DNA of 64,000 nucleotides from Angomonas deanei (lineage: Eukaryota > Euglenozoa > Kinetoplastea > Trypanosomatida > Trypanosomatidae): NCBI GenBank assembly GCA_903995115.1, contig LR877156.1, forward strand, positions 434,001 to 498,000, written 5' to 3'. Below, in pieces: positions 26,743 to 35,529 of this stretch. The translations under genes and the position numbers were made by a program. Each line of letters starts with the position of its first letter. The first letter of the stretch is position 1. Under the pieces are notes generated by a model, which saw only the letters and a list, made by a program, of their open reading frames with translations, was not told where the DNA came from and searched no databases.

Positions 26743-29223
26743 TTAAGAAAGTCTCGCCTTCTTTTTGGCGTTCTTGCCCTTCGCGGGTTTGGGACTAGTG
26801 GGCTTCGGGACGAACTGCTCCAGGTCCACATACTCGACCGCGGCATCTTCTTGGTCACCTGGCTCGAACTCACTGCTTTCCGCGCTACCCTGCTCATACG
26901 AGGCATTATTTCGCTGCGCCTCACGGATGAGATCCACAAGAGAGGAGTCGTTACTGTCGGAGCTGTTGTAGTCGTCCGAGTCGTCGTCGGAGCGGATGGG
27001 TCTCTTCTGTCCTACGGCAATACCCGTCTTCTCCAAGTCATCCTTGCGCGATACCCTCCCAACTTTCTGCAGACGCCGCAGGTGACGCATTTGCTTGGCG
27101 CGGTCGTGGTCGCTCTCCTTCGTGCTGGATATCCTTTGCCGCAAATTTTCTGCAAATTCGTCCTCGTTTCCGCTATCACTCTGTTCCGATGATTCCTCCT
27201 CGGAGACCGCCTTCTCTGGCTTCTCAATCTCTTCTTCTTCGTCGTCGTCGCTATCTGCCACCCGTCTCACTTTGGTCAAACCAAGATCCCGGACACGCAA
27301 ATCTGCGTTTTCGACGAACCGCTTTAACTTATTCTTGGACAAACCCGAAATACGCTCTTCTGCGGTGAGCTCCAAGTCTTTTTTGGCGGCGCTACTCTCC
27401 TCGGGCGTCTTGGTCACCTTTTTCAAGAAGTCTCCGTCGTCGTCGTCGCTGTCGACATCTAGCCCTAGCGGATTGTCTTTGGGCGCAAACTTTTGCTTCT
27501 GCTCCATCATCCGAAACATGTCGGACGCCTTCAAGTGCTTTTCTTTACGTGTGAGCGGCGTCGCGTTTTGCTTGGCTCCCTCGCCGTCCTCGTCTCCCTC
27601 TACATCACCGTTCTTCTTACGAGCGGTGATGTAGTTCACGACGGACCACGGCAAGTTCTTGGCACTCCGATGCATGGACTGCAAATCGGACATATCCGGG
27701 ACGACCAGCAGACCGAGCGACTTGGCGAACTTTTCCACGTCGATCGATTTAATATCAAACACGTGTTTGTTTTGGGCAAAGTAGACGGAACGGAGATAGG
27801 CAATAAACGCCTTCTGTGCCTCGTACTTGAGTCCCTGCACGACGAGCGCCACAAAGATCTCTTGGGAGTTCTGCAACATGCTAGGCTTGATGGCAATCTC
27901 TCGCATGGGAATATTCTTGTTGGCGAGGTACGACAGCATGGGGGTCTCGGTCGGGGTGAGGAAGAGAATGGTAGCCCCCTTCGCCCCGGCACGCGCCGTC
28001 CTGCCTGCCCGGTGAATGTAAGTCTGAGGACTCTCCGGACAGTCGTACTGGATCACCCAGTGCACCAGCGGAAAGTCCAATCCACGGGCGGCAACGTCCG
28101 TGCAGAAGAGCGCGGCGGATTTGCACCGACAGAAGGTGAGAAACACTTCTTCCCGACGGAACTGTTTCATCTTGCTGGTGAGGCACATGGAGGGGATGCG
28201 CATCTTTTTGAGAATGCGTGAGAAGGCCAGATACATGTACTTGACCTGATTACACGTGCTGAAGAAGATGACCACTTTATCGTGCGGGTGCTTCTTCAGG
28301 AACATGAGCAGCGCGTCCAGCTTTCGGTTCAGCTCGAGCACCACAAAGTTGTGGGACAGCGTGCTGGGGGTCGGCTGCAGGCTAATGCGCTGGGAGGTGA
28401 CGTAACGTGGATTCCTCAACGACAATTGCGCCAGCATGTCCACATCGGTGGTCTGCGTGGCGGAAAACAAAAGGGTCTGGCGCTGTTGAGGGAGGTACTT
28501 GATAATGTTGGTGAGACTTTCCCTGAACCCCATGTCTAGCAGTCGATCCGCCTCGTCCATGACGAGCAGCTGCAAGTTGTCCACCACCATCTCCGCGGTG
28601 TCTTGCAAGTGGTGCAGCACACGACCGGGGGTGCCGACAATAATACTAATACCACGCAAACGCTTCTTTTCCTCCTCGACGTCTCGCCCACCGGTCAGCA
28701 AGGCAGCGGAGAAGACATGCTTGTAACCGACCACCTGCAGTACCTTGAAAATTTGCAGCGCCAGCTCGCGGGTGGGACTGAGGATGAGGGCGCCAAGGCC
28801 CATCTCCGCATCCCAGTGCTCCACTAGGAGTTTTTCCAGAACGGGAATCACGTAGCAAAGTGTCTTACCAGAGCCAGTCTTGGCCGCCCCTAGCACATCG
28901 TAGTCCGCCAGCGAGAGGAAAAGGGAGTCCCGCTGAATGGGGGTCATTTTGGTATAATTGCCTCTCTCCAAACCCATCTGCGTTCGCTGGGAAAGTGGGA
29001 GTTCCGTGAATAGGTGGGCCTTTTCCTCGTCGTTGTCGTCGTCAATGGTGTTCGCGTCACTACTCTCGAACTTCTTCTCCAACCGCATATGAAGGGCATC
29101 GCGCTTGGAAATGAGCTTTTGGATCTCATCCCTCGTCACCTTGGACCTCTCCTGACGCTCCTCCCACTTCTTTTGCCTATTTTTGTGTTTTTGGACTCTT
29201 CGCTCACTAAATTTATCGTCCAT
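26743..29223 (-). CDS. DEAD-box RNA helicase of the Dbp4/DDX10 type (ribosome biogenesis)
   Basis: 826 residues with all helicase motifs: Q motif MTPIQRDS (93-100), AKTGSGKT (114-121), PTRELA (150-155), DEAD (223-226), SAT (254-256), ARGLDFP and HRAGRTARAG (about 385-410). The core is followed by the DUF4217-type region (YLRSVYFAQNKHVFDIKSIDVEKFAKSLGL) typical of nucleolar helicases. A long acidic tail follows, with several Asp/Glu/Ser blocks, ending KPAKGKNAKKKARLS. This order, with 'PKDNPLGLD'-like residues after the core, matches Dbp4/Hca4/DDX10, which acts in early 18S pre-rRNA processing and U14 snoRNA release. Nucleolar localisation is expected from the basic/acidic tail. Confidence 0.88.
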   Translation of the reverse strand: MDDKFSERRVQKHKNRQKKWEERQERSKVTRDEIQKLISKRDALHMRLEKKFESSDANTIDDDNDEEKAHLFTELPLSQRTQMGLERGNYTKMTPIQRDSLFLSLADYDVLGAAKTGSGKTLCYVIPVLEKLLVEHWDAEMGLGALILSPTRELALQIFKVLQVVGYKHVFSAALLTGGRDVEEEKKRLRGISIIVGTPGRVLHHLQDTAEMVVDNLQLLVMDEADRLLDMGFRESLTNIIKYLPQQRQTLLFSATQTTDVDMLAQLSLRNPRYVTSQRISLQPTPSTLSHNFVVLELNRKLDALLMFLKKHPHDKVVIFFSTCNQVKYMYLAFSRILKKMRIPSMCLTSKMKQFRREEVFLTFCRCKSAALFCTDVAARGLDFPLVHWVIQYDCPESPQTYIHRAGRTARAGAKGATILFLTPTETPMLSYLANKNIPMREIAIKPSMLQNSQEIFVALVVQGLKYEAQKAFIAYLRSVYFAQNKHVFDIKSIDVEKFAKSLGLLVVPDMSDLQSMHRSAKNLPWSVVNYITARKKNGDVEGDEDGEGAKQNATPLTRKEKHLKASDMFRMMEQKQKFAPKDNPLGLDVDSDDDDGDFLKKVTKTPEESSAAKKDLELTAEERISGLSKNKLKRFVENADLRVRDLGLTKVRRVADSDDDEEEEIEKPEKAVSEEESSEQSDSGNEDEFAENLRQRISSTKESDHDRAKQMRHLRRLQKVGRVSRKDDLEKTGIAVGQKRPIRSDDDSDDYNSSDSNDSSLVDLIREAQRNNASYEQGSAESSEFEPGDQEDAAVEYVDLEQFVPKPTSPKPAKGKNAKKKARLS

Positions 29224-29419
29224 TGGTGGTGATTATTATGATTACTAGTTTACTATAAAAACGAGAAACCAAGAGAAGAAGTAATAGTGGTTTGATATAT
29301 CAATGCGCAAGGCCAGTAACTTTTTTTTTAATGGCATTAAAAAACGAATTTTTCTTTGATCCGAATGTTTTGTAATATACATTTGTATTCCTTTCTTCCT
29401 CCTGCCCTTCCACCAAGCA

Positions 29420-30685
29420 CTAGAATGCGCGGTATGTGATGTCAATCGTCCGCAGATCTTGCATGTTTTTCGACTTTTCACTCGACTGATAATCGGCTAG
29501 TAGTTCCTTCAGCTCCTCAATCTTACTCTCCATCCGCGTCCGGCGGAACCGCGAGAGGTGAACGCGAATATTATTCAGTGGTTCCTGCAGATCCCCATAC
29601 CCCGCGTCCTTGAAGATCCACTTCGCCACCGTGTCCGACACGAGCAAGTTGTGCACATACCCCTCACTGCCGATACTCCCGCAGGTGGGACAGCGGTACA
29701 GGCTGGGCGCAATGGCCAGCGACTGAAAACAAACTTGACAGAACGTGTGCCCACACGGCCAGAAGAGCACTGGGGCCTCAAACAGTAGACCACACACGGT
29801 GCAGGTAAGAGTGGATTCTAACAGTTCGTTAATATCGTTCAAGTCTTCAATCATACTATCCAAGTTCTGCAAGTGCTTACGAAAGGTTTCCTCCCGCTGA
29901 ACGATTTGCTCCACCCAATGCAGCTGCTGCAGAATGTAGTCGGACTGAATATTATTCTGTATGCCCACATTTCTATATCGTGGTCCTCTCGCCAGCTCCT
30001 CCTCAAAGGTCGCCCCGACGGCAGTATCCCCCAGCTCCAACAGCTGTCGCCACGGCCAGTAGCGCTGCAGCATGTTTATCCGCTCAATGTAGCCGCTCCG
30101 TATCTGCGCCTCCTGCTGCTCCCGCTGTACCTTCAGCTCCTCGATCTCCTGCACCAGCTTGATGCGGGTCTCCTCGATGACATCGTCTCGCTGGCGAATC
30201 GCCTTCTCCATCTGCTCCGACATGAGCAACAGACGTTTAATGGTGCGATCGGTCTGTTTGATTTCAAGCTGCAGCTGCTCCCGCTCCGCTCTGGCGCGAC
30301 GGATCTGAAAAGGCAACACGGCGGCCGTCCCGTTAAACTGCTGTCGCTGCTCCATTCTTGCTACACGGGTGCGGAGGACCACGAGGGAGCGGGAAAGTTG
30401 ATCGGCCAGCGTGTTCAGCCGCTTCGCATTCATCAGCTCGCTCTCTGTTGGGATAACTAGCAAATCTTCCATCTTTTTGGGTGCGGTAGGGCTGGCCTGC
30501 GCTTCACCGGACTGGGACGGGTTGCGGGGGAGGTTTGTGGGGCTGGCCGCGCCACTTGTTTCCTCTTTTTTAGGGGACGCTGCGCGGTTCGTATTGGTGA
30601 CCGGCGACCCTGGGAGGGAGGGATCCTTACTACTTACCTTGTCATTAGTCGCCGTTTTTGGCACTGCTTTCTTTTTTGGAGGCAT
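29420..30685 (-). CDS. RING-finger coiled-coil protein, probable E3 ubiquitin ligase
   Basis: 421 residues from the ATG at 30685 (MPPKKKAVPK). Residues 1-75 are basic, Ser/Pro-rich and probably disordered. Residues 85-200 form a long coiled coil (LNTLADQLSRSLVVLRTRV through IEELKVQREQQEAQ). A C3HC4 RING lies at about 295-335 (CTVCGLLFEA, CGHTFCQVCF, CPTCG). The C-terminal 85 residues are helical and may form a further coil. RING fingers of this type recruit ubiquitin-loaded E2 enzymes; the substrate is unknown. An upstream extension of the frame (23 codons) is dismissed because it runs through a T14/AG splice site. Confidence 0.82.
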   Translation of the reverse strand: MPPKKKAVPKTATNDKVSSKDPSLPGSPVTNTNRAASPKKEETSGAASPTNLPRNPSQSGEAQASPTAPKKMEDLLVIPTESELMNAKRLNTLADQLSRSLVVLRTRVARMEQRQQFNGTAAVLPFQIRRARAEREQLQLEIKQTDRTIKRLLLMSEQMEKAIRQRDDVIEETRIKLVQEIEELKVQREQQEAQIRSGYIERINMLQRYWPWRQLLELGDTAVGATFEEELARGPRYRNVGIQNNIQSDYILQQLHWVEQIVQREETFRKHLQNLDSMIEDLNDINELLESTLTCTVCGLLFEAPVLFWPCGHTFCQVCFQSLAIAPSLYRCPTCGSIGSEGYVHNLLVSDTVAKWIFKDAGYGDLQEPLNNIRVHLSRFRRTRMESKIEELKELLADYQSSEKSKNMQDLRTIDITYRAF

Positions 30686-30705
30686 CTTGATAAAAAAAAA
30701 AAAAA
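30686..30705 (-). promoter_or_regulatory. Candidate trans-splice acceptor directly before the RING-protein start codon
   Basis: In sense, a 14-base T run (plus-strand A at 30692-30705) is followed by ATCAAG and then the ATG at 30685. The AG at 30687-30686 is the first AG after the tract. If used, the spliced leader would join directly to the start codon with no gene-encoded 5' untranslated bases. Inferred from pattern. Confidence 0.45.
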
Positions 30706-30815
30706 GACGGAGAATGGTGGCGCAACGCGGAATGAGTAGATCAGTGATTTCCATAACCGTGTATTTATTTTCTTTCTTTCTCTTCGCCTTACGTTGTGTG
30801 AATAGGGAGTTTGAG

Positions 30816-31907
30816 TTAGATAAACTCCGACTCCGGTGTCCACGAACCGTCTAGTATCTTCATCTTCTTCTTTTTTAACGTGTGAAGCAACTTCTTCTCC
30901 AGGACACTATCAAAACACTTTTTGCACTCAAATTTAATTTCCGTTTTCGCCCCGGTCGGCTGATTTGGGTCGTCCCGCTCCTCCGCCGTGAGGGTGACCT
31001 CCCGCAAATGGTTAAACACACGCGGGAAGTCCAAGTCCCCACGCATCGCTAGTCCCTTCACGGTCGGTGTGTCGGAGGAGTCTGCGCCACTGCCCTGCTT
31101 CGCTAAAACATCGCCCATGGTCTGCGGGTCTCCCACCACAAAGGTGTGCAAATGACGGTACACAAAGGACTCAATGAAAGGTGGGGAGGCCGTCGGTGGG
31201 GAGTGCACGTGAATCTCCACCAGTGACACCGCATGCACGGCGTAGTAAACGTTGCTTTTCACCTCGTAACTGCACTTGGTGCTACTCGATACCTTGAGCG
31301 TGGGTTTGGGCTCTGATCCGTTACCGTCGCTGGGTGGGTGGAAGAGGTCTTCTACCGCTATGTCGTGTTCCCCATCCACCGGCAAGTGGCCGTACACCAA
31401 CACCTCATACGTCTGCTGCATGGGCTCCAGTGACGTAGAGAAGCTGTGTTCATCGCTCACACTCACCAGCACGGGGCCAGACCCAAACTTGCTAATACTA
31501 TTAAGGACACGTATTTTCGGTGGGTGGGTGCACCCCGGGGCAAACTTCTTGTTCATCAGATCACATAGGGCGGCCGACTGGAGAGAGGCCTGTAGAAAAG
31601 ACTCCACACTCACCTTGTGGTAGTTGTCTCCCGCCTCTGCCGCCTTCATGGGGCAGAAGGGTGGTTTGTAGATGCCAAAGAGGTTCCACTTGGTGAAGTT
31701 GACATTGGTGTAGTTGGTGCGAGGGGTTTGGTGAAGCAGGAAAAGGGACTTTGGCGAAATCAGAAAGTTGTTCCGGAGAAACCTCGTCTGTATCAAGTCG
31801 GCCGGAATGTGGGACGCCACCTCTGCCAGCTCTCTTGAGTGTCGCTCCAGCGTTTCCTTGCTGTTTAGATGCAGCACATCGATCAACTTGGACCCCGGCT
31901 TCGTCAT
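30816..31907 (-). CDS. Degenerate RluA-type pseudouridine synthase family protein
   Basis: 363 residues. The frame of the RluA fold is readable: FGIYKPPFCPM (cf. vvnKPaG, about 77-87), FGSGPVLVSVS (cf. TSGLLlva, about 146-157), TYEVLVYGHLP (about 173-183), SLVEIHVHS (about 236-244) and HTFVVGDPQTMGD (about 262-274). PRVFNHLREVTL near 308-319 matches the closing strand. The catalytic motif is not there: where HRLDxxTSG is expected the protein has VLNSISKFGSG, so the nucleophilic Asp position appears as Ser, and the TGRTHQIR segment is replaced by a Pro/Ser-rich stretch. Seen: order and spacing of the fold. Inferred: an RNA-binding, non-catalytic relative, perhaps in ribosome assembly. No targeting signal is obvious. 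Confidence 0.62.
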   Translation of the reverse strand: MTKPGSKLIDVLHLNSKETLERHSRELAEVASHIPADLIQTRFLRNNFLISPKSLFLLHQTPRTNYTNVNFTKWNLFGIYKPPFCPMKAAEAGDNYHKVSVESFLQASLQSAALCDLMNKKFAPGCTHPPKIRVLNSISKFGSGPVLVSVSDEHSFSTSLEPMQQTYEVLVYGHLPVDGEHDIAVEDLFHPPSDGNGSEPKPTLKVSSSTKCSYEVKSNVYYAVHAVSLVEIHVHSPPTASPPFIESFVYRHLHTFVVGDPQTMGDVLAKQGSGADSSDTPTVKGLAMRGDLDFPRVFNHLREVTLTAEERDDPNQPTGAKTEIKFECKKCFDSVLEKKLLHTLKKKKMKILDGSWTPESEFI

Positions 31908-32033
31908 GAACTAGTGGCTACAGAGATAATGGGAAAGAGGGTGTGTGTGTGTTGGTTTTGCGCAATTCCCCTTGACACCAGGTTTACATTTTTTCTTTTT
32001 TTTTTTAAAAAAAAAAAATATCAGCGACAAAAA

Positions 32034-35000
32034 TTAATCGTAAAGCTCATCGGAGATACAAATCATAAATGCATACTCTCTCGCCACTTCATGCAGGTGC
32101 TCGAACCGCCCGGTGGCGCCACCGTGACCACCACCAAAATCACAGTAATGCAGTAATTCCCTTTCCTCGTCACCGTCCCTTTCGCGGAGGAGAGCGGTTA
32201 ACTTCAGCGGCTCCCAGTACCCCACGCGGGTATCGTCAAAGGCACTTTCAATAAAAATATGTGGTCGCCTGCCCGCGGAACCCTCGACCGTAGGCCACTC
32301 CTCAGGCAAAGTGTCCAGCGGGGAAGTGGACTTGATGCAGTCGTACACTTCCTTTGATTCCACCGGATTGCCGTACTCTTCCCAGTCGGACGAAGTAAGC
32401 GGTAACTCGTCGTCGAGGAGGGAAGTGAGACAGTCGACAAAGGGGACTTGCCCGTTGACAGCGCGGAAGAGAAATGGGGCCATGTTCATGGCACGGAAGA
32501 CAATCATGCCGCCCGCAGACCCCCCGACGGAAATGAGGCGATTGGGCGCACAGAACCCTTCTCCCTGATGGCGGAAGGAGGCGGGATAGTTCTGCAAGAA
32601 GGCACACACACTGACAAAATCATTCACCGAGGTGGGCCGCTGCATCAATCTCCCGGCGTCTCGCCAGGGAATACCAAACTCCCCTCCACCCCTCACGGCG
32701 GCGGAGCACCACACAAAGCCACGGTCCAAGACGCTCAAACGCAGCGCAGAGAACTCCTCGTCCTGGGAGTCGCCATAGCTCCCATACACGTGCATCACGA
32801 AAGGATTCCTACGGGGAGAGGAGAGGTCCAACATCCCCCGTTTCCAGCACAGTTGCACTGGCAGCAGGACACGCTCTGGCTTCTCCTTGGTAGGGATAGG
32901 CGTCAGCTGGGAATCTATAAAGGCACTGTCGGAGGGCGCCCACAGGGTCATGCTACAGTAGTCCCGTGACTCAAACGGATACTCTTCCGCGGTTGGAATG
33001 TACTCTTCTCGCAGTAAGCGCACCTCTAGCAAGTTGGTTTCCCCATGATACACCACCTTGTACTCCGCAGAGAGTCTCGTCAAGGATGACACAGAAGCAT
33101 TGAAGCTGTTACAGTGAAAACTGTCCGTATCGGAGGAGCACTCTACCACTTGCGGGGTGGGAGTTATTTTCACCTTTTCGGCGTAGTAGCGATCGAAAAA
33201 GGTTTGTACTTTCACAAGTTCCTCGTCTGAAGAATCGCATAAAGAAGCCGACGCGTCCTGCTGGTCGGCGGTCAACTCTGACAGATGAATCATTTCGGTG
33301 CGCCACTTTTGCTCGTCGCTACCCAAGGCAGACCGCAACACCAGCGAAAGGTCTGTCAGCGCGCTCAGCGGAATAGGCTCCCTTCCCTGAGTCTCTGACC
33401 ACCAACGCCTCACCGTCTCCGTCGAACAGAAGAGAGAGGTGGGGGAGCCATTTTTACGAACCGACAGAAGCAGAAAGTGTTCGTTCATGTCCACATCGTC
33501 CACCTTGACCAGTGGATCGTACGCGAAGAGGGGCACCAAGGCTGTGTCGTCGGGCAGGAGGGCCTTGTCCGTGAGGGATTCACTGTTGAAAAGATGGTAG
33601 TTAATCCTCTCGTCAGGCTCGAGAAAAACGGCCATGTTCTTTAATTTTGTGTCAGGGCTGCTGGAGGCGTAGTCGGATGTGATAATCCACGCTCCGTCAC
33701 TTGGAGAGGAGGTAGTCACGCCAGGGGTACGAAGAATGCTTCTATGATGATCCACGTCATAATCTCTATCAAAGGGCTCGGTCATGCGTTTTAGAAAGGG
33801 TAGCATTTGCTTCCGCTCGCGGCAGGTATCGAGTGAAACGACCTCCCCTTCTTCGTGGCGCACCACCGGTATGCACTCGGTGACGGGCCGCTCCTCTGAC
33901 AAAGGATTTGTAAAGACTGAAGTAGGGATGACGAACCACTCGGAAACGTCCGTCGAGGAGGAAGAGAAGAGCAAGAAGGCGTCGTCTGCGGTGAAGCTTA
34001 ACGAGCTTAGCCAGAATTTCTCATCCGTTTCTTCGTAACAGATGAGGGTGGGGTCTGCCGGCGATTCACTTTGCGGTTCATTCTGCGCCTCCACCGTCAA
34101 ATCATGGCAGACCAACTGAAACGGTCTCATTTTGGTGTCTAACGCAAAATACAAGAGCGTGTCGTTACTCAACCAAAACACATCGTCGGACATGTCGAAT
34201 AAGTCCAACTTGTACCGAATGTTGTGAGACGGCCGTTTGGCGCTTTGCTGCCAGTCACCGCCTTGGTCGGTTGGGGTCTTTCTGATTTCGCTGCAAGGAC
34301 TCCCGACCGAAGGGGAGAGTGTCACCGGTGTGTTTGGTTTACTACTCTGAGGGGACTCGCTGTAGTGGGTGGAAAAGTTTTTCTGATTCAGCTCTTCGTA
34401 AATGGACTTGCCAGCCGCCTCCATCTGGCTGGCCCACGACCGCTCCGCCGGGGAGGCCGACCGCTGCAGCCACTGCGCAAAGTTAACCGTGCCGCCAATT
34501 TCCACAATAAAGCAGGTGAAGACCTCTCTGCCGTTGGAGCAGTCCATCATGGCCGCGACGGACCTTTCGTCGGGGGAGATGGCGAAGGAGCCCATGTCCA
34601 CAAACTTCAAGTTCTGTTCCTTTGCAAAGAGGTTGACATCGAGGAAGATTACCTCGTCGCTGTAGAATGGCAGAGCGGTCAGCGGGTCCCGCTGAAACAA
34701 CTCCGCCACCTCATTCTCAAAGTTCACATTGACATTCTTTTCCTTGTCGTACGGGCGACGACAGTAGAGAGGGTATTCCGCCCCTGGCACCAGCCGTGCG
34801 TAGTACCAGTAATGTCGGTTCAAGCTAGGTAAGGACACGTTGTGCGGGATTTGACGGGCACGCATCTCCTTGTATAACTCTTTCCGTATTTTTTTAAGGT
34901 GTGCTGGTGCCTTGTTCTTGAAAAAGTGCTCCACGTGCTCATTTTCCTGCTTGAGGTACTTTTTGACCGTCGCGCTTTTGCTATTGTTGAGATAATAATA

Positions 35001-35153
35001 GTGATCTTCCCGCTTGTCGCCGTGTATTTCGTGGGTGTGAGGTTTTTTGGCGTACTGTGGTGGGCCTACCGTTTCCTTTTTTTCATCTATCGTCGTTTTT
35101 TTCTTCCGCCCTATTTGGGCCCCTGTTTTTCTTTTAGCGGACGGGGCGCTCAT
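32034..35153 (-). CDS. Oligopeptidase B-like serine peptidase (S9A family), enlarged
   Basis: 1039 residues from the ATG at 35153 (MSAPSAKRKTG); 27 upstream codons in the frame are spacer. The N-terminal region matches S9A enzymes (TVKKYLKQENEHVEHFF, about 60-76, and DMGSFAISPDERSVAAMMD in the propeller). The catalytic triad is complete: Ser 879 in VGGSAGG, Asp 974 in AFDDTRVGYWEP and His 1000 in GGGHGGATGR. Classical oligopeptidase B has about 730 residues and cuts after Arg/Lys in short peptides; this protein is some 300 residues longer because of inserts in the propeller, including a Ser/Pro-rich stretch (about 270-310) and several acidic loops. A larger OPB-like paralogue is known in trypanosomatids. 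Cytosolic; start is basic (KRKTGAQIGRKKK). Confidence 0.86.
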   Translation of the reverse strand: MSAPSAKRKTGAQIGRKKKTTIDEKKETVGPPQYAKKPHTHEIHGDKREDHYYYLNNSKSATVKKYLKQENEHVEHFFKNKAPAHLKKIRKELYKEMRARQIPHNVSLPSLNRHYWYYARLVPGAEYPLYCRRPYDKEKNVNVNFENEVAELFQRDPLTALPFYSDEVIFLDVNLFAKEQNLKFVDMGSFAISPDERSVAAMMDCSNGREVFTCFIVEIGGTVNFAQWLQRSASPAERSWASQMEAAGKSIYEELNQKNFSTHYSESPQSSKPNTPVTLSPSVGSPCSEIRKTPTDQGGDWQQSAKRPSHNIRYKLDLFDMSDDVFWLSNDTLLYFALDTKMRPFQLVCHDLTVEAQNEPQSESPADPTLICYEETDEKFWLSSLSFTADDAFLLFSSSSTDVSEWFVIPTSVFTNPLSEERPVTECIPVVRHEEGEVVSLDTCRERKQMLPFLKRMTEPFDRDYDVDHHRSILRTPGVTTSSPSDGAWIITSDYASSSPDTKLKNMAVFLEPDERINYHLFNSESLTDKALLPDDTALVPLFAYDPLVKVDDVDMNEHFLLLSVRKNGSPTSLFCSTETVRRWWSETQGREPIPLSALTDLSLVLRSALGSDEQKWRTEMIHLSELTADQQDASASLCDSSDEELVKVQTFFDRYYAEKVKITPTPQVVECSSDTDSFHCNSFNASVSSLTRLSAEYKVVYHGETNLLEVRLLREEYIPTAEEYPFESRDYCSMTLWAPSDSAFIDSQLTPIPTKEKPERVLLPVQLCWKRGMLDLSSPRRNPFVMHVYGSYGDSQDEEFSALRLSVLDRGFVWCSAAVRGGGEFGIPWRDAGRLMQRPTSVNDFVSVCAFLQNYPASFRHQGEGFCAPNRLISVGGSAGGMIVFRAMNMAPFLFRAVNGQVPFVDCLTSLLDDELPLTSSDWEEYGNPVESKEVYDCIKSTSPLDTLPEEWPTVEGSAGRRPHIFIESAFDDTRVGYWEPLKLTALLRERDGDEERELLHYCDFGGGHGGATGRFEHLHEVAREYAFMICISDELYD

Positions 35154-35529
35154 GCTGTCTGATACAGCCGTGTTGGATGCTGTGAAGAGAAAATCAGGAG
35201 AAAAAAAAAAGAGAGAGAATTCAGAAAAGATCAATCATACACACATCTGTAATGGCACATTTTTCTCAACAAACACAATCAGATCATGGTTGAATTTCCG
35301 CCTTTAAGCAATTACAACAGGGTCAACGGAAAACTGTAAGTAGATCGAGGGGTTCTGTTCGAAAAGATAGACCATACCATTTAAAACGTATAGAAAATTT
35401 TACGGACAAAGAGCGATATTTATTACTTTTGGGTTGATAAGTTTTTTTTTTTTTTTTCCTTTTCCTTTCGTTTTTCTCTTTTTTCTTTTTTGATGTATTT
35501 ACCTTTTTTATATATCACTGAAGAATTTT
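35154..35529. other. Spacer between phenylalanine hydroxylase and oligopeptidase-B-like genes
   Basis: 376 bp without a gene. It contains a plus-strand T run of 16 at 35442-35457 near the hydroxylase stop side and a further T-rich block to 35515. The region 35190-35235 is A-rich on the plus strand, i.e. pyrimidine-rich in sense, and could hold the splice acceptor of the peptidase... its direction fits only the downstream gene (lower coordinate). Nothing else recognised. Confidence 0.4.
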
